Below are positions 22,083 to 32,486 of a stretch of 56,301 nucleotides of DNA, one piece after another. The notes under the pieces were generated by a model, which saw only the letters and a program-made list of their open reading frames with translations, had not been told where the DNA came from and ran no database searches. Made by a program: the position numbers and the translations under genes. Source of the DNA: a virus. The stretch is from positions 1 to 56,301 of IMG/VR virus record IMGVR_UViG_3300043409_000379; one strand, given 5' to 3'. The first letter of the stretch is position 1. The number at the start of each line of letters is the position of its first letter.

Positions 22083-22681
22083 CCGAGAGCCTTTTGATAC
22101 GCATTGGCCAGTTTGATATCGTACTGGTTCTTTGCGTACTGGGGTCCGTTGTACCCTTTTGCAAACGCTGCCCAGTCTTTGCTCTTTAGTGCATTCAAAA
22201 GACCTGCCGACTTACAGAAGTTTGCCATGTGGCGAAGTTGCTGCCCCTCAGACTGCATGGCCTGAGCCAGCATCTCGGCAACATTCTCGCATCCCACCAT
22301 CTTGTAGTTCGATCCCATCACCTGACCGAGACCCCACGATGTTGACAGAAGTGCGGCATCCGCGTCGATGTCGTATGCTGCTGCGATCTCCGCATACACA
22401 GCGTCCGATCCTTTCGGGTACGGCTTCTCTCCCCACTTCGGGTATGCAAGTCCCATAGCAACCGCCTGATCCAACTCAACAGGTTTTGTCTTGAGGTGCT
22501 TGAAGAAGTGGTGCCGCTCGAACAGGGCCTTTGGTCTGCCAGATTTGTCAAAGCCAGATCCTGCCGACTCCACTGCCAGAACTGCTTTCAGGGCAGCGAC
22601 CTCCACGCCGATCTCCCCGGCAACCGTGGAGACATCTTCGTCCGTCATTGGTAGGGCAGCACCTTTGAAATCGTCACTCAT
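22079..22681 (-). CDS. N-acetylmuramidase endolysin (DUF3380 type)
   Basis: A 200-residue lytic enzyme. Residues 15-60 read VSTVAGEIGVEVAALKAVLA then VESAGSGFDKSGRPKALFER; the Glu of AVESAG is the likely catalytic acid. WGLGQVMGSNYKMVG and FAKGYNGPQYAKNQYD complete the family pattern. It cleaves peptidoglycan glycan strands. There is no signal peptide, so it needs a holin. It lies far from the holin candidates at 48740-49693. Confidence 0.92.
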   Translation of the reverse strand: MSDDFKGAALPMTDEDVSTVAGEIGVEVAALKAVLAVESAGSGFDKSGRPKALFERHHFFKHLKTKPVELDQAVAMGLAYPKWGEKPYPKGSDAVYAEIAAAYDIDADAALLSTSWGLGQVMGSNYKMVGCENVAEMLAQAMQSEGQQLRHMANFCKSAGLLNALKSKDWAAFAKGYNGPQYAKNQYDIKLANAYQKALG

Positions 22682-22683
22682 TA

Positions 22684-25600
22684 TCAGTCCTCAAGTTTTG
22701 TTGCACGGGCAGTTTCCGTCGCATACTTCTGGATTTTTAAGTAGTCTTCCCGAATGCTCTTATTCAAGTCTTGGATCTCGGCACGACGCTTTTCAGGAGT
22801 CATGCTCTGGTCTTTTGCTATCTGGGCGCGATACGCCTCGCGCTTGTGAATTGTATTTAACATGTAATTTATATTCTGCGCCCTCTGCTTGACGACATCC
22901 AGCGGGGTAATGTTAAACCCGAACAGTCTTGCGGCAGTAGCAAGGGTATCAGGCTTCGCCATCCCACGCTTGTCTGTTCCCGTCCCGTCCGAGAACAGGC
23001 TGTTGTAGATACGCGGAATCGCACCACCGCTGTTGTCCATGTTGTTCAGGTCAAAACTTAACATCGGAGGAAGGGCTTGGTTCCAAGCATACGAAAGACC
23101 AGAAAAGAACTGATTCATTCCAGTATCCAACGGGTTTACAACCTGCTTGTCAGTGAACGGGTCACGTCCTGTCGCCATGACAGCAATCGCTGTGATGAGT
23201 GGTCCACCGGGAACAAACTGTCCGCCGAGTTGCTTCAAACCCTTTACAGGCTCTCCGTACCACGCGGCTGTCACGACAGGATCGGTGAATGCCGCCCAAG
23301 GGAAGAAGTACCCAAGATCGACCATCTGGATTTTTCCGTTGGAGTCCTTCCAAGGAAGGATATACATCGACCCCTTGTCACGCATATAGTCTGCCGCAGT
23401 TTTACGAGCAGCCTCGTAATCCTCATCGTCCCAATCCAACTGTGCCATTGCAATCTGTGGGAGGGCATAGGACAGCATAATGTATGGAGCAAACCGAAGT
23501 GGATGCTCTCTTGCTGTCTGGATCAGCTTTGGCAGAACCTTGTAGTAGTATGTAATGAACGGAAGACCGAGGGGAGCGTTCCGAAGCCATCTGATATTCG
23601 GGTTCACCATCGTGTAATCAAACAGCGAGTCATGTGCAGCGTCCACAGACTCGGATACCGTCTTGCCGTTCTTCCGGCTCTCAATAAAGAGGGCCATCTT
23701 GAACAGAACTTCCATGTTCTGATAGAACTCGCCCGGCTTTGACAGAAGGTACTTCGCTGCAATACGGCCCGTAGCCATCGCTCCGAAGAAGTTGTTCTTG
23801 TCTCCGCGAGCCTGATACTGCTTCATAGTGTTGAACATTATTTTAAGTTCGGCAGCCGCCATCGTTCCACCTTGGATGCCGTACTCCTGTGCGTCCTTCC
23901 AATACTGATCTTTGCTCGACCATGATTTTGCTGCCGCTGACAATGCGCTTGGCAACTTGTGCAATGGAATTCCACCAAATACGTTCAATGCCACAATGTT
24001 CGAGATGACGTTACGAACCTGAGATGGGACGTTAAAAGTTACTTTTCCAAGTTTCCAAACCTTGTTTGCATTGACCAACAGACTTTGTTCGTCACCAAGA
24101 ATTTTACCAATCATCGACTGGTTCGTGTTCGGAACCATTGCAAAAGTACCAACAAGATCGTCGTAGATACCCTCTTGAACAACAGCACCGCGCAACACAC
24201 CGTATCGTGGCGTATCTGGCAAACGCTGATACCCGTCTGGAATCTTTGACTCTGGTCCATATCCCGGAATTTTATCCAGCAACTTCTGCATACTTGCAAT
24301 CTCCTTGCGGACGATTGCAGCGCGGGCGGGATCTGTCTGCTCTGCCAGAGGAAGAGTGACCGTCTTCATCAACTTGATCTCGCTTGCCATCCAGAACGGG
24401 GATACCATCTTCCCCCTCCAGTTGATCACACTGTCGTCGAGTACCCACTTGACGCCCGATGTGGTGCCAATCTCGGCAAAGTATTGGGCCAGAGCCATGT
24501 CTCTGGCAGGACGGGCGATTGCAACATACGCCAAGAACGCAGGGTTCTTGATTTCACCCAGCAGTTCGCGCTCCTCGACAGAAAGCTGATCATCACGGAG
24601 TTTCAAATACTCCTGCTTGCTCAGTCCCATGTTAGGGGTCTTCATTCCCCGTTCAGTCGCCTCATAGTACAAATAAAGACGCGGGACGTACTGATCGTAG
24701 TTTTTATCAAGCGATTCCTGCGTCATGAATCCGGCATCAACAAGCCGCTTACCTTGCTTATTGATCTCTTCCTTTGCACGGACAGCAGCCTTGCGGACTT
24801 CCGGATCGACAATCATCGACGGAGATGCGCCGCGTGTCGTCAGGAACTTGTAGACATTCCCGTTGTGACCGCTGTCAGCCTTTGATCCCTTTGCAATGTC
24901 GGCAGCAATCTTCTGTCCAAGTTCGTTTGCAGTTCCGGTCGTGCCAAGAAGCCTGTTGCGGAACGAACGAAGCAGTGGCGCGTTGTCGATGAAAGCCCAC
25001 GGATCGAAGAATTCCTTCACCGTGTCCGTGATATTGCTCCATCTGGTAGAGTTCACCTGCGCCCCCGCTGCATTCGGAGCGTTTGCAACTTTTGGTGGAA
25101 CCTTTACACGAGAGTACCTAATATCAGGGTTAGTTTCATCAAACGTACCTATGTTACCCGTGGCAGATTTAACCTGTGTTGGTTTGAATACAACAAACTC
25201 TTTTGTTCCTTCCGCATCTTTGCTATCAAGAATGACACCATCATACCCAGCATCAATCAACTGTTTACGGATGTTCTCAGCAATCTCTGTGTCACCGGCT
25301 TCAATGGCTTCTTTAATCGCAGTCTTTTCTGTTTGCGTTGCAAGGTATGGGTTCTTCATACTTAAGTGAAGAGGCATGACATTCGGTGCGTTGCCTCTCT
25401 TCATACTAGCGTACATGCTTGCAAGAGAGGTGTTATTAGTAAAATAAAACCCACGACCAAGCCACCCAACGTCTTTCTTGTTGGGCTGATAGTCTCTGAA
25501 CTCAGAAAAGACATCAGCTGTGCCATGGTACACGACGTTAGGAACATCCGGATGATTACCTTTTTGGAAGGCAGCAAGGTTCTCTGACCTTACACCCTCG

Positions 25601-28600
25601 TCAGCAATATATTCTTTTCTAAACCTAGCCCGAGAGAACTCAAAGTCCGATCTTCCAGCGTATGTTGGATTTTTGGCATACACCAACGGCCCAATCTGTA
25701 AAACTTCCTCTGCTGCAACAACAGGCTTCATATCACCACGGGTATAGAAGAACGAATGCCGTGTCGGGTCCATCCCCACCTGCACCCATGCGGGATTGAT
25801 ATGAACCTGTTTCGCCTTGGCGTATGCTTCCTTTGAAGTAATTGGTTTGAAACCACCCCTCATGGTTGCGTATGGTGCTTTACCTGCACCCTTAGCTGTG
25901 GCAAGGGCCGCACTTTCTGTTACGCTAAATGTGACATCAGTTGCCGCGCTTACGCTTTCATAGACAGTTGGTTTTTTGGTTTGAGTACCCGAACTTCCAT
26001 CATGGATAGCGTTAACCCAAGCATTTTTACCATCCTCTCTGGCATAAGCAGGGATATCCAATCGCAGTTTAACGGGATCGCCTTCTTTGTAGTACTGGTC
26101 TGCTAAACCATACTTGTCCTGTTTATTCTCATATAAGGCGTTTATCGCTTGTTCAGAGGTTGCTGGAACAGGGATATTTTTTATGTCATACAACTCGACA
26201 GGTTTTCTCTTACGAACCAACGCATCCCATTGATCCGGCGTAATCTCCCCATCCTTTAACTTAGCTACGTTCTCTTCCAAAACAGGATCACGTTTTAAGA
26301 TATCCTTATGGGGCATCCCTATTCGTGAGAAGTTCTTAGCACGGGAGAATTCTGTTGACCTTGCCGTTCCCGGCTTGAACTCATTGAAAACACTTTTAAT
26401 GGCAGTTGGGTCTTTCAATATAACAACAAGGCTGTCATTGGTTGCTATACCCGTTTTCCGGTTTGGTGGAATCCAAGCGTCATACCCCTGACTACGTAGA
26501 GTATCAAAAAATCTAGATTGCGCTTCCTTGTAGTTATCCTTCTTCGCTTCTGGCGGCAAGTTACCTCTATAGGGATTTTCTACCCTTAAGAATACAGGTA
26601 TGACACGACTTGCCGTATTTTTCAGTTGGGGACTAAAATCTTTTTTAGAGACTAGATCGTAGTACTCGGCAAGTGTGAGTTTTTTAACACCTTGGCTATC
26701 ATTATTTTCAGCATACTTAGATGCCTCTTCTGGATCAGTGGTAAACCAAGTACCATGGCGTCCAACCTTAAACGACTTGAAAATAAAATCCTTTGACGTT
26801 CCGGTGTAGAACACAAGCGGCTTGCCTGTATTAACATCCGTAATTGCGGCCCCTCTTGACCACGCATCATATTCCTCGTCCCTAGTACGATTGACAGGCT
26901 TATCGCGATAAACCCTTTCTTTTTTTGCAGGAACTATACTTTCGAACTCTGCTAAAAGATCATCAGGAAGATCCCAATCAATCACCCCCTCCGCCCTGTT
27001 TATGGTGTAAGGGTCGCGAGAATACTCCGGCCCAGAAGTCTTCTGACCAGTATTAAGACCACGCTGTGCAACACCTGCCGACACACCAGCAAACGCTTCT
27101 TCAACAGTTGTGAAGCCCTGACCACTTAGCATATTGCCAATGGCTTCTCTGACAGACTTTACAAAATTTACAAAACGTACAAAAGCCGACCCGAGCCCAC
27201 CAATCTGGACGTTGTTCTGTCTGGCCTGATCAAGAAGACCAAACACATATGCCTTGAGTTCGCGTTCCTTCTGGAACTGGCTCGTCTCTTCTGCAACAGC
27301 AGCGTCGATATCACGCGACATCAACGTATCATACAGTGATTCCTTGCCGTCCACCATCGGGTTGCGGGTGTTCTTCAACACACGCAGAAGATTTGGATTG
27401 ATCTCGTCAATCTTCGTCGCGCCCTTGAATGCAGCGTCGATAATCCGGCCCGTTGCACGATCAGAAGCAGCAAAGGCGTCCTCCAACGAATGCCAGATCT
27501 CATGCGATGTTGTTTCCAGCGGATTGTAGTCCGGGTTCAACGACAGTTCGATAAGCTGGCGGTACGCTGACCGGGTTCCTCCGACTTCCACGTCTGCCAG
27601 AAAATCACCGGGATTCTCCGGATCTGGGAATGTACCAAACAAGTTGGCAGCAAACTTGATCTTCTGCGCTCCTGTCACGCCGCTCAACAGGCGCATGACA
27701 GTTTCTGACATCTTGAACGCTTGAAGAACCTGATCGACAGATATTTTTCTGTCAGCAATAGCCCGCTTCAAAGCTACTGCCAGATTCCTGCCCTGATCGG
27801 TATCGTCACCTGCCAGCTTCTTGATGGCGTCGTCGATCCGCTGCATTGCAGCAGCTTTGTCTTCCGCCGTAATCGTCTTGACGGGCTCAACAACAGGGGT
27901 CGGAGGTTGTTGGGCAGCCGTCTTCGCTGCACGGGCCTTCGCCTTGGCCTTCTTGGACTTCCGTTTTCCACCAGCACGGGAATATTCTTTATCAATTTCA
28001 GAAATAAATATGTTTTCGAGGCTAGGTTCTCTGGGATTGAAAGGGATTTTCTTTGCCGTTGCCTCCGCCTTTGTTTTCAAAGCGGCAGCATATGTCGCTT
28101 GTGGATCAAGCGTCGGGTCGTTTATGATCTTATCATAGGCAAAGGTCATCGCTTCATTGTCGAGCGGCATCTTGTCAGTGAATACAAGACGGTTCAAATC
28201 ATCCGCAGCCGTTCGACGTGCAGTATCTTTCCGCTCACCACTCACCTTTTCGTCATTAACAATCGCCTTTTCTACCGCAACAACAGGGTCGTCCTCCCGT
28301 CCTTCTACCAGACGGCGGACAGCATCATCGTAGGCTTCATCGGAATAGTTCTGATATCCGGCATCTGCAATCGCGCCATCGACGGCACGTTCGATATCCC
28401 CTATTAGAGCCTCTTTTGTCTGACCTTTTCCTGCAAACGCTGCGAGTTTTTCTGGGTCGTACACACCGTTCGTAGGAAGATCGGCAGTTCTACCAGCAGA
28501 GATGTCTTGCGCCAACAGGGTACGGAATTTAGCAACGTCTTCTTTGGTGACAGCCCCGCCTTGTTGATCAACAGGTCCAAGCCATCCAGCATTCTTGGCC

Positions 28601-30264
28601 ATTTCAACCATGAATTCTTCGGGCTTTTGATCTCTTCCAGACTGCATAGCAGCGGTGGTTGGAGCAATGTATTGAGTGGTTATCGTTCCGCGACTACCCC
28701 TAATAACATCTCTTCCATACTCACCCGCATCCATTTTACCAATACGGATACCACCCTTGCTGGCGACCCAATCCTTCAAACGCGCCACGCCGCGCATAGA
28801 AGGTTTAGAAGATAAACCCTCAATCCTCGACACAGGCTCTTTGTTGGTATCTTTCAGAAAATCATCAAGTTTGTTTGGCGGCGCACCCATGGGTATGGCA
28901 ATTTCTGGAGTGAGCGGCGCAGCGGCACCCTCCGCCCTGAGTTCAACAGGACGACCTTCCCGTGTAATCGGGCCAGTCTTTACAGTCGGGAGTATTCCAG
29001 TGTCAGCCATCGTTTGACGCTGCTCTTGCAAACGGATTTCTTCTTCCGTCTGTGGAACATACGGCTCCTCAATCGCACGACCCATAACGCCCGGACGATT
29101 GGCTGCTGTCGGAGCCCCAATCGAAGGAGGGAGGTCGGCGGACGTGATGGCCTCGGTCGGAGGAACTCCGCCCTCCAGCACAGGCTGTTTGACCGTCAAC
29201 CTTGGACGTGAAGGCGCACCGGAAACTTCTTCTGTCGCTGCTGCCGCTTCTGCCGCAGCAGGTGGCGGAGGAGGGAGGGCGGTCTTCTGCGAACCCTTGA
29301 GAATATCTGTCAGGTCTTGTTCTGTCGGGGTACGTGCCGCTTCGATATCAGCACGAAGTCTTTCGTAATCGGTCAGAGGACGTGGGCCTTCGGGGCGTCT
29401 ACCAAATGCACCAGATGTCGCGCCACCAGCAACGCCGCCGAGAATACCTTCTGCGATTGCTTGCTTACCGCTGATGTCCAAACCAGCCTCTGTCCCGAGA
29501 GACGATCCGGTCTGTTCAATAATTGACTGGAGGAGTTCTGTCCCGCCTTCTCCAATCAGACCTTCCCCCATGCGCTTCATCAGAGGAGCAGCAGCCTGTC
29601 CACCACCGGGGAGATATTTAGCACCGATAGCGTTTAACGCACCGCTGCCAGCAGCAGTGAGTGCCGCCGCTCCAATGTCGGAAGCGTTAGGAGTATCACG
29701 ACCTTCTTTCTGAGCGCGTTCTTGTGCAACAGGGCCAAGGATTTGAAGTGCTTCAAACAAGAATGGACCGAGGAAAGCACCCGCAATAGCACCCGCAGCA
29801 GTACCAACAATAGGCACAACAGAACCCACCGCCATGCCAATCGCTGCACCAGCCGCTCTTGTTCCAATAGCACCAGCAATCTGACCAGATTGTTCTGCGA
29901 CAGCAGCAGGAAGCGAGCCAATACCAAACCCGCCGAGGGTAACGTCCCCTTCTTGTGGGGTAATAAATCGACCCGCCGCCGACTCATATCCTTCTGGGGT
30001 AATGTATTCAGCAGCACTTTTCAGTGCTGCACCCGTTCCTGTCAGGCCGAGAGTTTCTGCTGTCGTGCCGAGGGCTCCGAGCGGCTGCGCCAAACCAGCT
30101 TGGAGAGAACCCATGATGGATTGTTCTTTTGGTTTGTTTGCTGCTTGCCATTTTGGAAACAGATCGGTTGCAACATAGGCGATGGCATCATCTAAAGTAG
30201 CACCTTCTGGAGCATCTACTCTAAATTTTACATTATTCGGAGCAGTTACTTCAAATACTGGCAT
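22684..30264 (-). CDS. Giant polyvalent virion protein with ART-like and metallopeptidase-like domains
   Basis: 2526 residues. Residues 1-40 (MPVFEVTAPN...APEGATLDDA) match a start common in phage ejection proteins. Residues about 110-175 are Gly/Ala-rich and hydrophobic. HEIWH (921-925) is an HExxH motif. Residues about 1140-1295 are a first ADP-ribosyltransferase-like fold (VFYTGTS, GTWFTT, LVVILKDPTAIKS) with Thr/Phe in place of His/Tyr. Residues about 1575-1718 are a second with intact VVYHGT (H1580), GRGFYF (Y1607) and KEFVVFKPTQVKS. Residues about 2065-2300 resemble the C-terminal domain of polyvalent proteins (NVPSQVRNVISNIVALNVFG). Such proteins are thought to enter the cell with phage DNA. 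It takes 13% of the genome. Confidence 0.88.
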   Translation of the reverse strand: MPVFEVTAPNNVKFRVDAPEGATLDDAIAYVATDLFPKWQAANKPKEQSIMGSLQAGLAQPLGALGTTAETLGLTGTGAALKSAAEYITPEGYESAAGRFITPQEGDVTLGGFGIGSLPAAVAEQSGQIAGAIGTRAAGAAIGMAVGSVVPIVGTAAGAIAGAFLGPFLFEALQILGPVAQERAQKEGRDTPNASDIGAAALTAAGSGALNAIGAKYLPGGGQAAAPLMKRMGEGLIGEGGTELLQSIIEQTGSSLGTEAGLDISGKQAIAEGILGGVAGGATSGAFGRRPEGPRPLTDYERLRADIEAARTPTEQDLTDILKGSQKTALPPPPPAAAEAAAATEEVSGAPSRPRLTVKQPVLEGGVPPTEAITSADLPPSIGAPTAANRPGVMGRAIEEPYVPQTEEEIRLQEQRQTMADTGILPTVKTGPITREGRPVELRAEGAAAPLTPEIAIPMGAPPNKLDDFLKDTNKEPVSRIEGLSSKPSMRGVARLKDWVASKGGIRIGKMDAGEYGRDVIRGSRGTITTQYIAPTTAAMQSGRDQKPEEFMVEMAKNAGWLGPVDQQGGAVTKEDVAKFRTLLAQDISAGRTADLPTNGVYDPEKLAAFAGKGQTKEALIGDIERAVDGAIADAGYQNYSDEAYDDAVRRLVEGREDDPVVAVEKAIVNDEKVSGERKDTARRTAADDLNRLVFTDKMPLDNEAMTFAYDKIINDPTLDPQATYAAALKTKAEATAKKIPFNPREPSLENIFISEIDKEYSRAGGKRKSKKAKAKARAAKTAAQQPPTPVVEPVKTITAEDKAAAMQRIDDAIKKLAGDDTDQGRNLAVALKRAIADRKISVDQVLQAFKMSETVMRLLSGVTGAQKIKFAANLFGTFPDPENPGDFLADVEVGGTRSAYRQLIELSLNPDYNPLETTSHEIWHSLEDAFAASDRATGRIIDAAFKGATKIDEINPNLLRVLKNTRNPMVDGKESLYDTLMSRDIDAAVAEETSQFQKERELKAYVFGLLDQARQNNVQIGGLGSAFVRFVNFVKSVREAIGNMLSGQGFTTVEEAFAGVSAGVAQRGLNTGQKTSGPEYSRDPYTINRAEGVIDWDLPDDLLAEFESIVPAKKERVYRDKPVNRTRDEEYDAWSRGAAITDVNTGKPLVFYTGTSKDFIFKSFKVGRHGTWFTTDPEEASKYAENNDSQGVKKLTLAEYYDLVSKKDFSPQLKNTASRVIPVFLRVENPYRGNLPPEAKKDNYKEAQSRFFDTLRSQGYDAWIPPNRKTGIATNDSLVVILKDPTAIKSVFNEFKPGTARSTEFSRAKNFSRIGMPHKDILKRDPVLEENVAKLKDGEITPDQWDALVRKRKPVELYDIKNIPVPATSEQAINALYENKQDKYGLADQYYKEGDPVKLRLDIPAYAREDGKNAWVNAIHDGSSGTQTKKPTVYESVSAATDVTFSVTESAALATAKGAGKAPYATMRGGFKPITSKEAYAKAKQVHINPAWVQVGMDPTRHSFFYTRGDMKPVVAAEEVLQIGPLVYAKNPTYAGRSDFEFSRARFRKEYIADEGVRSENLAAFQKGNHPDVPNVVYHGTADVFSEFRDYQPNKKDVGWLGRGFYFTNNTSLASMYASMKRGNAPNVMPLHLSMKNPYLATQTEKTAIKEAIEAGDTEIAENIRKQLIDAGYDGVILDSKDAEGTKEFVVFKPTQVKSATGNIGTFDETNPDIRYSRVKVPPKVANAPNAAGAQVNSTRWSNITDTVKEFFDPWAFIDNAPLLRSFRNRLLGTTGTANELGQKIAADIAKGSKADSGHNGNVYKFLTTRGASPSMIVDPEVRKAAVRAKEEINKQGKRLVDAGFMTQESLDKNYDQYVPRLYLYYEATERGMKTPNMGLSKQEYLKLRDDQLSVEERELLGEIKNPAFLAYVAIARPARDMALAQYFAEIGTTSGVKWVLDDSVINWRGKMVSPFWMASEIKLMKTVTLPLAEQTDPARAAIVRKEIASMQKLLDKIPGYGPESKIPDGYQRLPDTPRYGVLRGAVVQEGIYDDLVGTFAMVPNTNQSMIGKILGDEQSLLVNANKVWKLGKVTFNVPSQVRNVISNIVALNVFGGIPLHKLPSALSAAAKSWSSKDQYWKDAQEYGIQGGTMAAAELKIMFNTMKQYQARGDKNNFFGAMATGRIAAKYLLSKPGEFYQNMEVLFKMALFIESRKNGKTVSESVDAAHDSLFDYTMVNPNIRWLRNAPLGLPFITYYYKVLPKLIQTAREHPLRFAPYIMLSYALPQIAMAQLDWDDEDYEAARKTAADYMRDKGSMYILPWKDSNGKIQMVDLGYFFPWAAFTDPVVTAAWYGEPVKGLKQLGGQFVPGGPLITAIAVMATGRDPFTDKQVVNPLDTGMNQFFSGLSYAWNQALPPMLSFDLNNMDNSGGAIPRIYNSLFSDGTGTDKRGMAKPDTLATAARLFGFNITPLDVVKQRAQNINYMLNTIHKREAYRAQIAKDQSMTPEKRRAEIQDLNKSIREDYLKIQKYATETARATKLED

Positions 30265-30276
30265 GATATGATACCT

Positions 30277-31578
30277 TTAAGGTGCGATGGTCGTCCCACT
30301 AAATCCGGAGAAAGCGGGTTTTGCTTTTCCTGCACCCATATCTTGCATGAGTTGATCGCGGACCGCTCTTAGATTTTTAACTTCTTCCGGATCAACAATA
30401 CCACCTTGCGATTCCACTTTCAACAAATTGGACAACTGGTCGTTGACCTCAGAGAGAGTTTTGCTGCGGCTAAGAACGCTGAGACCAGTGGTATACTGTT
30501 CCTGAGTTGGCGGCTTCCCGCTTTCCGGATTATATCCGCCAGCCATAGCAGCGGCCAGAACGGCTTCTGGAGCGCGGTCCATCTTCTTCTGTTCCATACC
30601 GAGGGTCCTCTCCCGATACGCCGCAGTAGCTTCGTCCTGCTGCTGCGCCCGAAGAGCCGCCATATCCTCGCGCTCGGCCTTACGGGAATCAGATTCCAAT
30701 CCAGCATACGACTGAAGACCAGACATACCACCCTGTGCAATGTTCTGTAACGCATTAGAACTCTTTCCACCCATCGTAGCCAGACCAGCTTGCATTAAAC
30801 CAAGCCAGAAATTCTTTTCCTTCTCTGCTTTTCTGTCAGCCTTGATCTGCTCAAGTTCTGTTTGTTTCTTGTCGGCAGGAGGAGAAGGCTCTTCCTTTTT
30901 CGTCGGATCTTCAACCGGCTTTTCTGTCTCTGTTGGCTTTTTAATAGACAAGATACCCCGATCTGCATCAGCCAGTTTCCCCGAGGATGAATACGGAAGT
31001 GACTCCGGTATATCAAAACGAGTTTTTGGCCGAGAAGTTCCATCTTCTCCTTCAACCATCGGAACTGCTGGTGGTATCAAACGAGCAGGTCTGCTAAACG
31101 ACCCTACTGTTAAGGGTCCTATATATGTGGATGGTCTACGTCTATCGACATTCCCACTTTCTGCATACTGAGCCATAAGTTCGTCATACGACATGGGTCC
31201 GCTTGGAGTTACAAGGCTTCCGTCTTCATACCCATGCCGGACCATACCACCATCAGCCATCCCGACAGGACGAACGCCAGCGGCTTGCATCTGCGCCATC
31301 TGCTGCATCGGAGGCATCTGTTGCATGGCAGGAGGCGGAGCAGAACTTGCAACAGGACGTGTCATGGCCGGGCGATCACCCTGAGCAAGGGTGTTGAAGT
31401 AATACTCAGGGTTCTGCTTCATCTGTGCTTCGGCCAGCATAGCCTTGGCCATCTGCAACCGCTCTTCGCGTGTCATGCCCGACGATCCGTCATCGACCAT
31501 GGACGTTATTCCGCTGCCCCTTGCAGAGCGGTCGCGGGGATTAAACATTTCACGCTGAAGTACTGGATCTTGGGCCAT
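30277..31578 (-). CDS. Internal virion or ejection protein
   Basis: 433 residues. The N-terminal half has low-complexity Met/Gln/Pro (MQQMPPMQQMAQMQ) followed by VGMADGGMVRHGYEDGS, a GGMV motif shared in variant form by several virion proteins here. A central acidic/basic coil (KKQTELEQIKADRKAEKEK) precedes FWLGLMQAGLATMGGKSSNAL, an amphipathic or membrane-active helix pair, and more coil. This matches ejected helical proteins of short-tailed phages. Specific homologue not recognised. Confidence 0.72.
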   Translation of the reverse strand: MAQDPVLQREMFNPRDRSARGSGITSMVDDGSSGMTREERLQMAKAMLAEAQMKQNPEYYFNTLAQGDRPAMTRPVASSAPPPAMQQMPPMQQMAQMQAAGVRPVGMADGGMVRHGYEDGSLVTPSGPMSYDELMAQYAESGNVDRRRPSTYIGPLTVGSFSRPARLIPPAVPMVEGEDGTSRPKTRFDIPESLPYSSSGKLADADRGILSIKKPTETEKPVEDPTKKEEPSPPADKKQTELEQIKADRKAEKEKNFWLGLMQAGLATMGGKSSNALQNIAQGGMSGLQSYAGLESDSRKAEREDMAALRAQQQDEATAAYRERTLGMEQKKMDRAPEAVLAAAMAGGYNPESGKPPTQEQYTTGLSVLSRSKTLSEVNDQLSNLLKVESQGGIVDPEEVKNLRAVRDQLMQDMGAGKAKPAFSGFSGTTIAP

Positions 31579-31589
31579 GATTAACTCGC

Positions 31590-32483
31590 TTATTTTAATG
31601 CGCCATACGCGCCAATACCTGTTGCAGCAAGACCAGCCAACTGTGAAAAAGGACTTGCGGCGGGTGTTGCTGTTTGGGTCGTCTGAGTCTGACCGGATGG
31701 CGTCTTGTTAAGAACATCACCGTAGTAAGATATCTGTTGATACGGAGCATATGAAGTCTGCTGCTCATTGAGACGTGTCGCATCCAAAACCGCTTGATTT
31801 TGTGTCTGAAGTTTTTGCCCCATATTATACAGGTATGATGTATCTCCTTGTCCAAGGGCCGAGGCATTTTGTCCAAGGGCGGCAGTGTTAGTTCCAAGAC
31901 TAGCAATACCCGCTGCCGATGTTTGCGCCCTTGCCTGTTGGTTCTGGAATGCGTCCATTGCAGACTTTTGTGCCTGACTGTAGTTCTGCGAGTAATCTTG
32001 CATAATACGCTGCGATTGGACATCTGCCAGACCACGGCCCAACTCGGCCTGTTGAACACCGAACCTGCTACCACCAAACGCACCCGACTTTACGGCCTGC
32101 GCAGCAAGCGTCTGCTGTTGGATATCAGCATTGCGGCCCATCTCCTCAACAGCACGTTGTGTCACGGCAGCTTGGTATGGATTCATATATGCTTGAACCG
32201 AGTTCGGATCATACGCACCCGTCGTTCCTGCGTACAAACCACCCGCCTGACCATAGGCTTTATTCGCCTGTTCAAAATACGGGGCATACGCTCCAAGACC
32301 TTCCGAGGCCATAGTAATGGCCTTTTTCTGCTCTGGCGACATCCCAGCAACTTTATACTCTGCTGGGGTAAGTGCTGTCGAAGTCAGGTCCGACACCTTT
32401 TGCAAGTAGCCTTGACGCAGTAATTCCATCCACTCCGGTTCGCGGGAAATTACTTGCTGTGTGGTTACGTCATCTTTAGCCAT
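31590..32483 (-). CDS. Internal virion protein, Ala/Gln-rich
   Basis: 297 residues with VKSGAFGGSRFGVQQAELGR in the centre, a motif frequent in DNA-ejection-type phage proteins, then long Gln/Ala helices (SQAQKSAMDAFQNQQARAQT) and a small hydrophobic C-terminus (LAGLAATGIGAYGALK). It lies between two other Gly/Ala-rich internal proteins. The role in DNA transfer is inferred from position and composition. Confidence 0.75.
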   Translation of the reverse strand: MAKDDVTTQQVISREPEWMELLRQGYLQKVSDLTSTALTPAEYKVAGMSPEQKKAITMASEGLGAYAPYFEQANKAYGQAGGLYAGTTGAYDPNSVQAYMNPYQAAVTQRAVEEMGRNADIQQQTLAAQAVKSGAFGGSRFGVQQAELGRGLADVQSQRIMQDYSQNYSQAQKSAMDAFQNQQARAQTSAAGIASLGTNTAALGQNASALGQGDTSYLYNMGQKLQTQNQAVLDATRLNEQQTSYAPYQQISYYGDVLNKTPSGQTQTTQTATPAASPFSQLAGLAATGIGAYGALK

Positions 32484-32486
32484 AAC

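Noticed and set aside
23077-23742. Plus-strand 221-codon frame opposite the polyvalent protein
   Set aside because: Antisense shadow; composition is irregular and no motif is visible.
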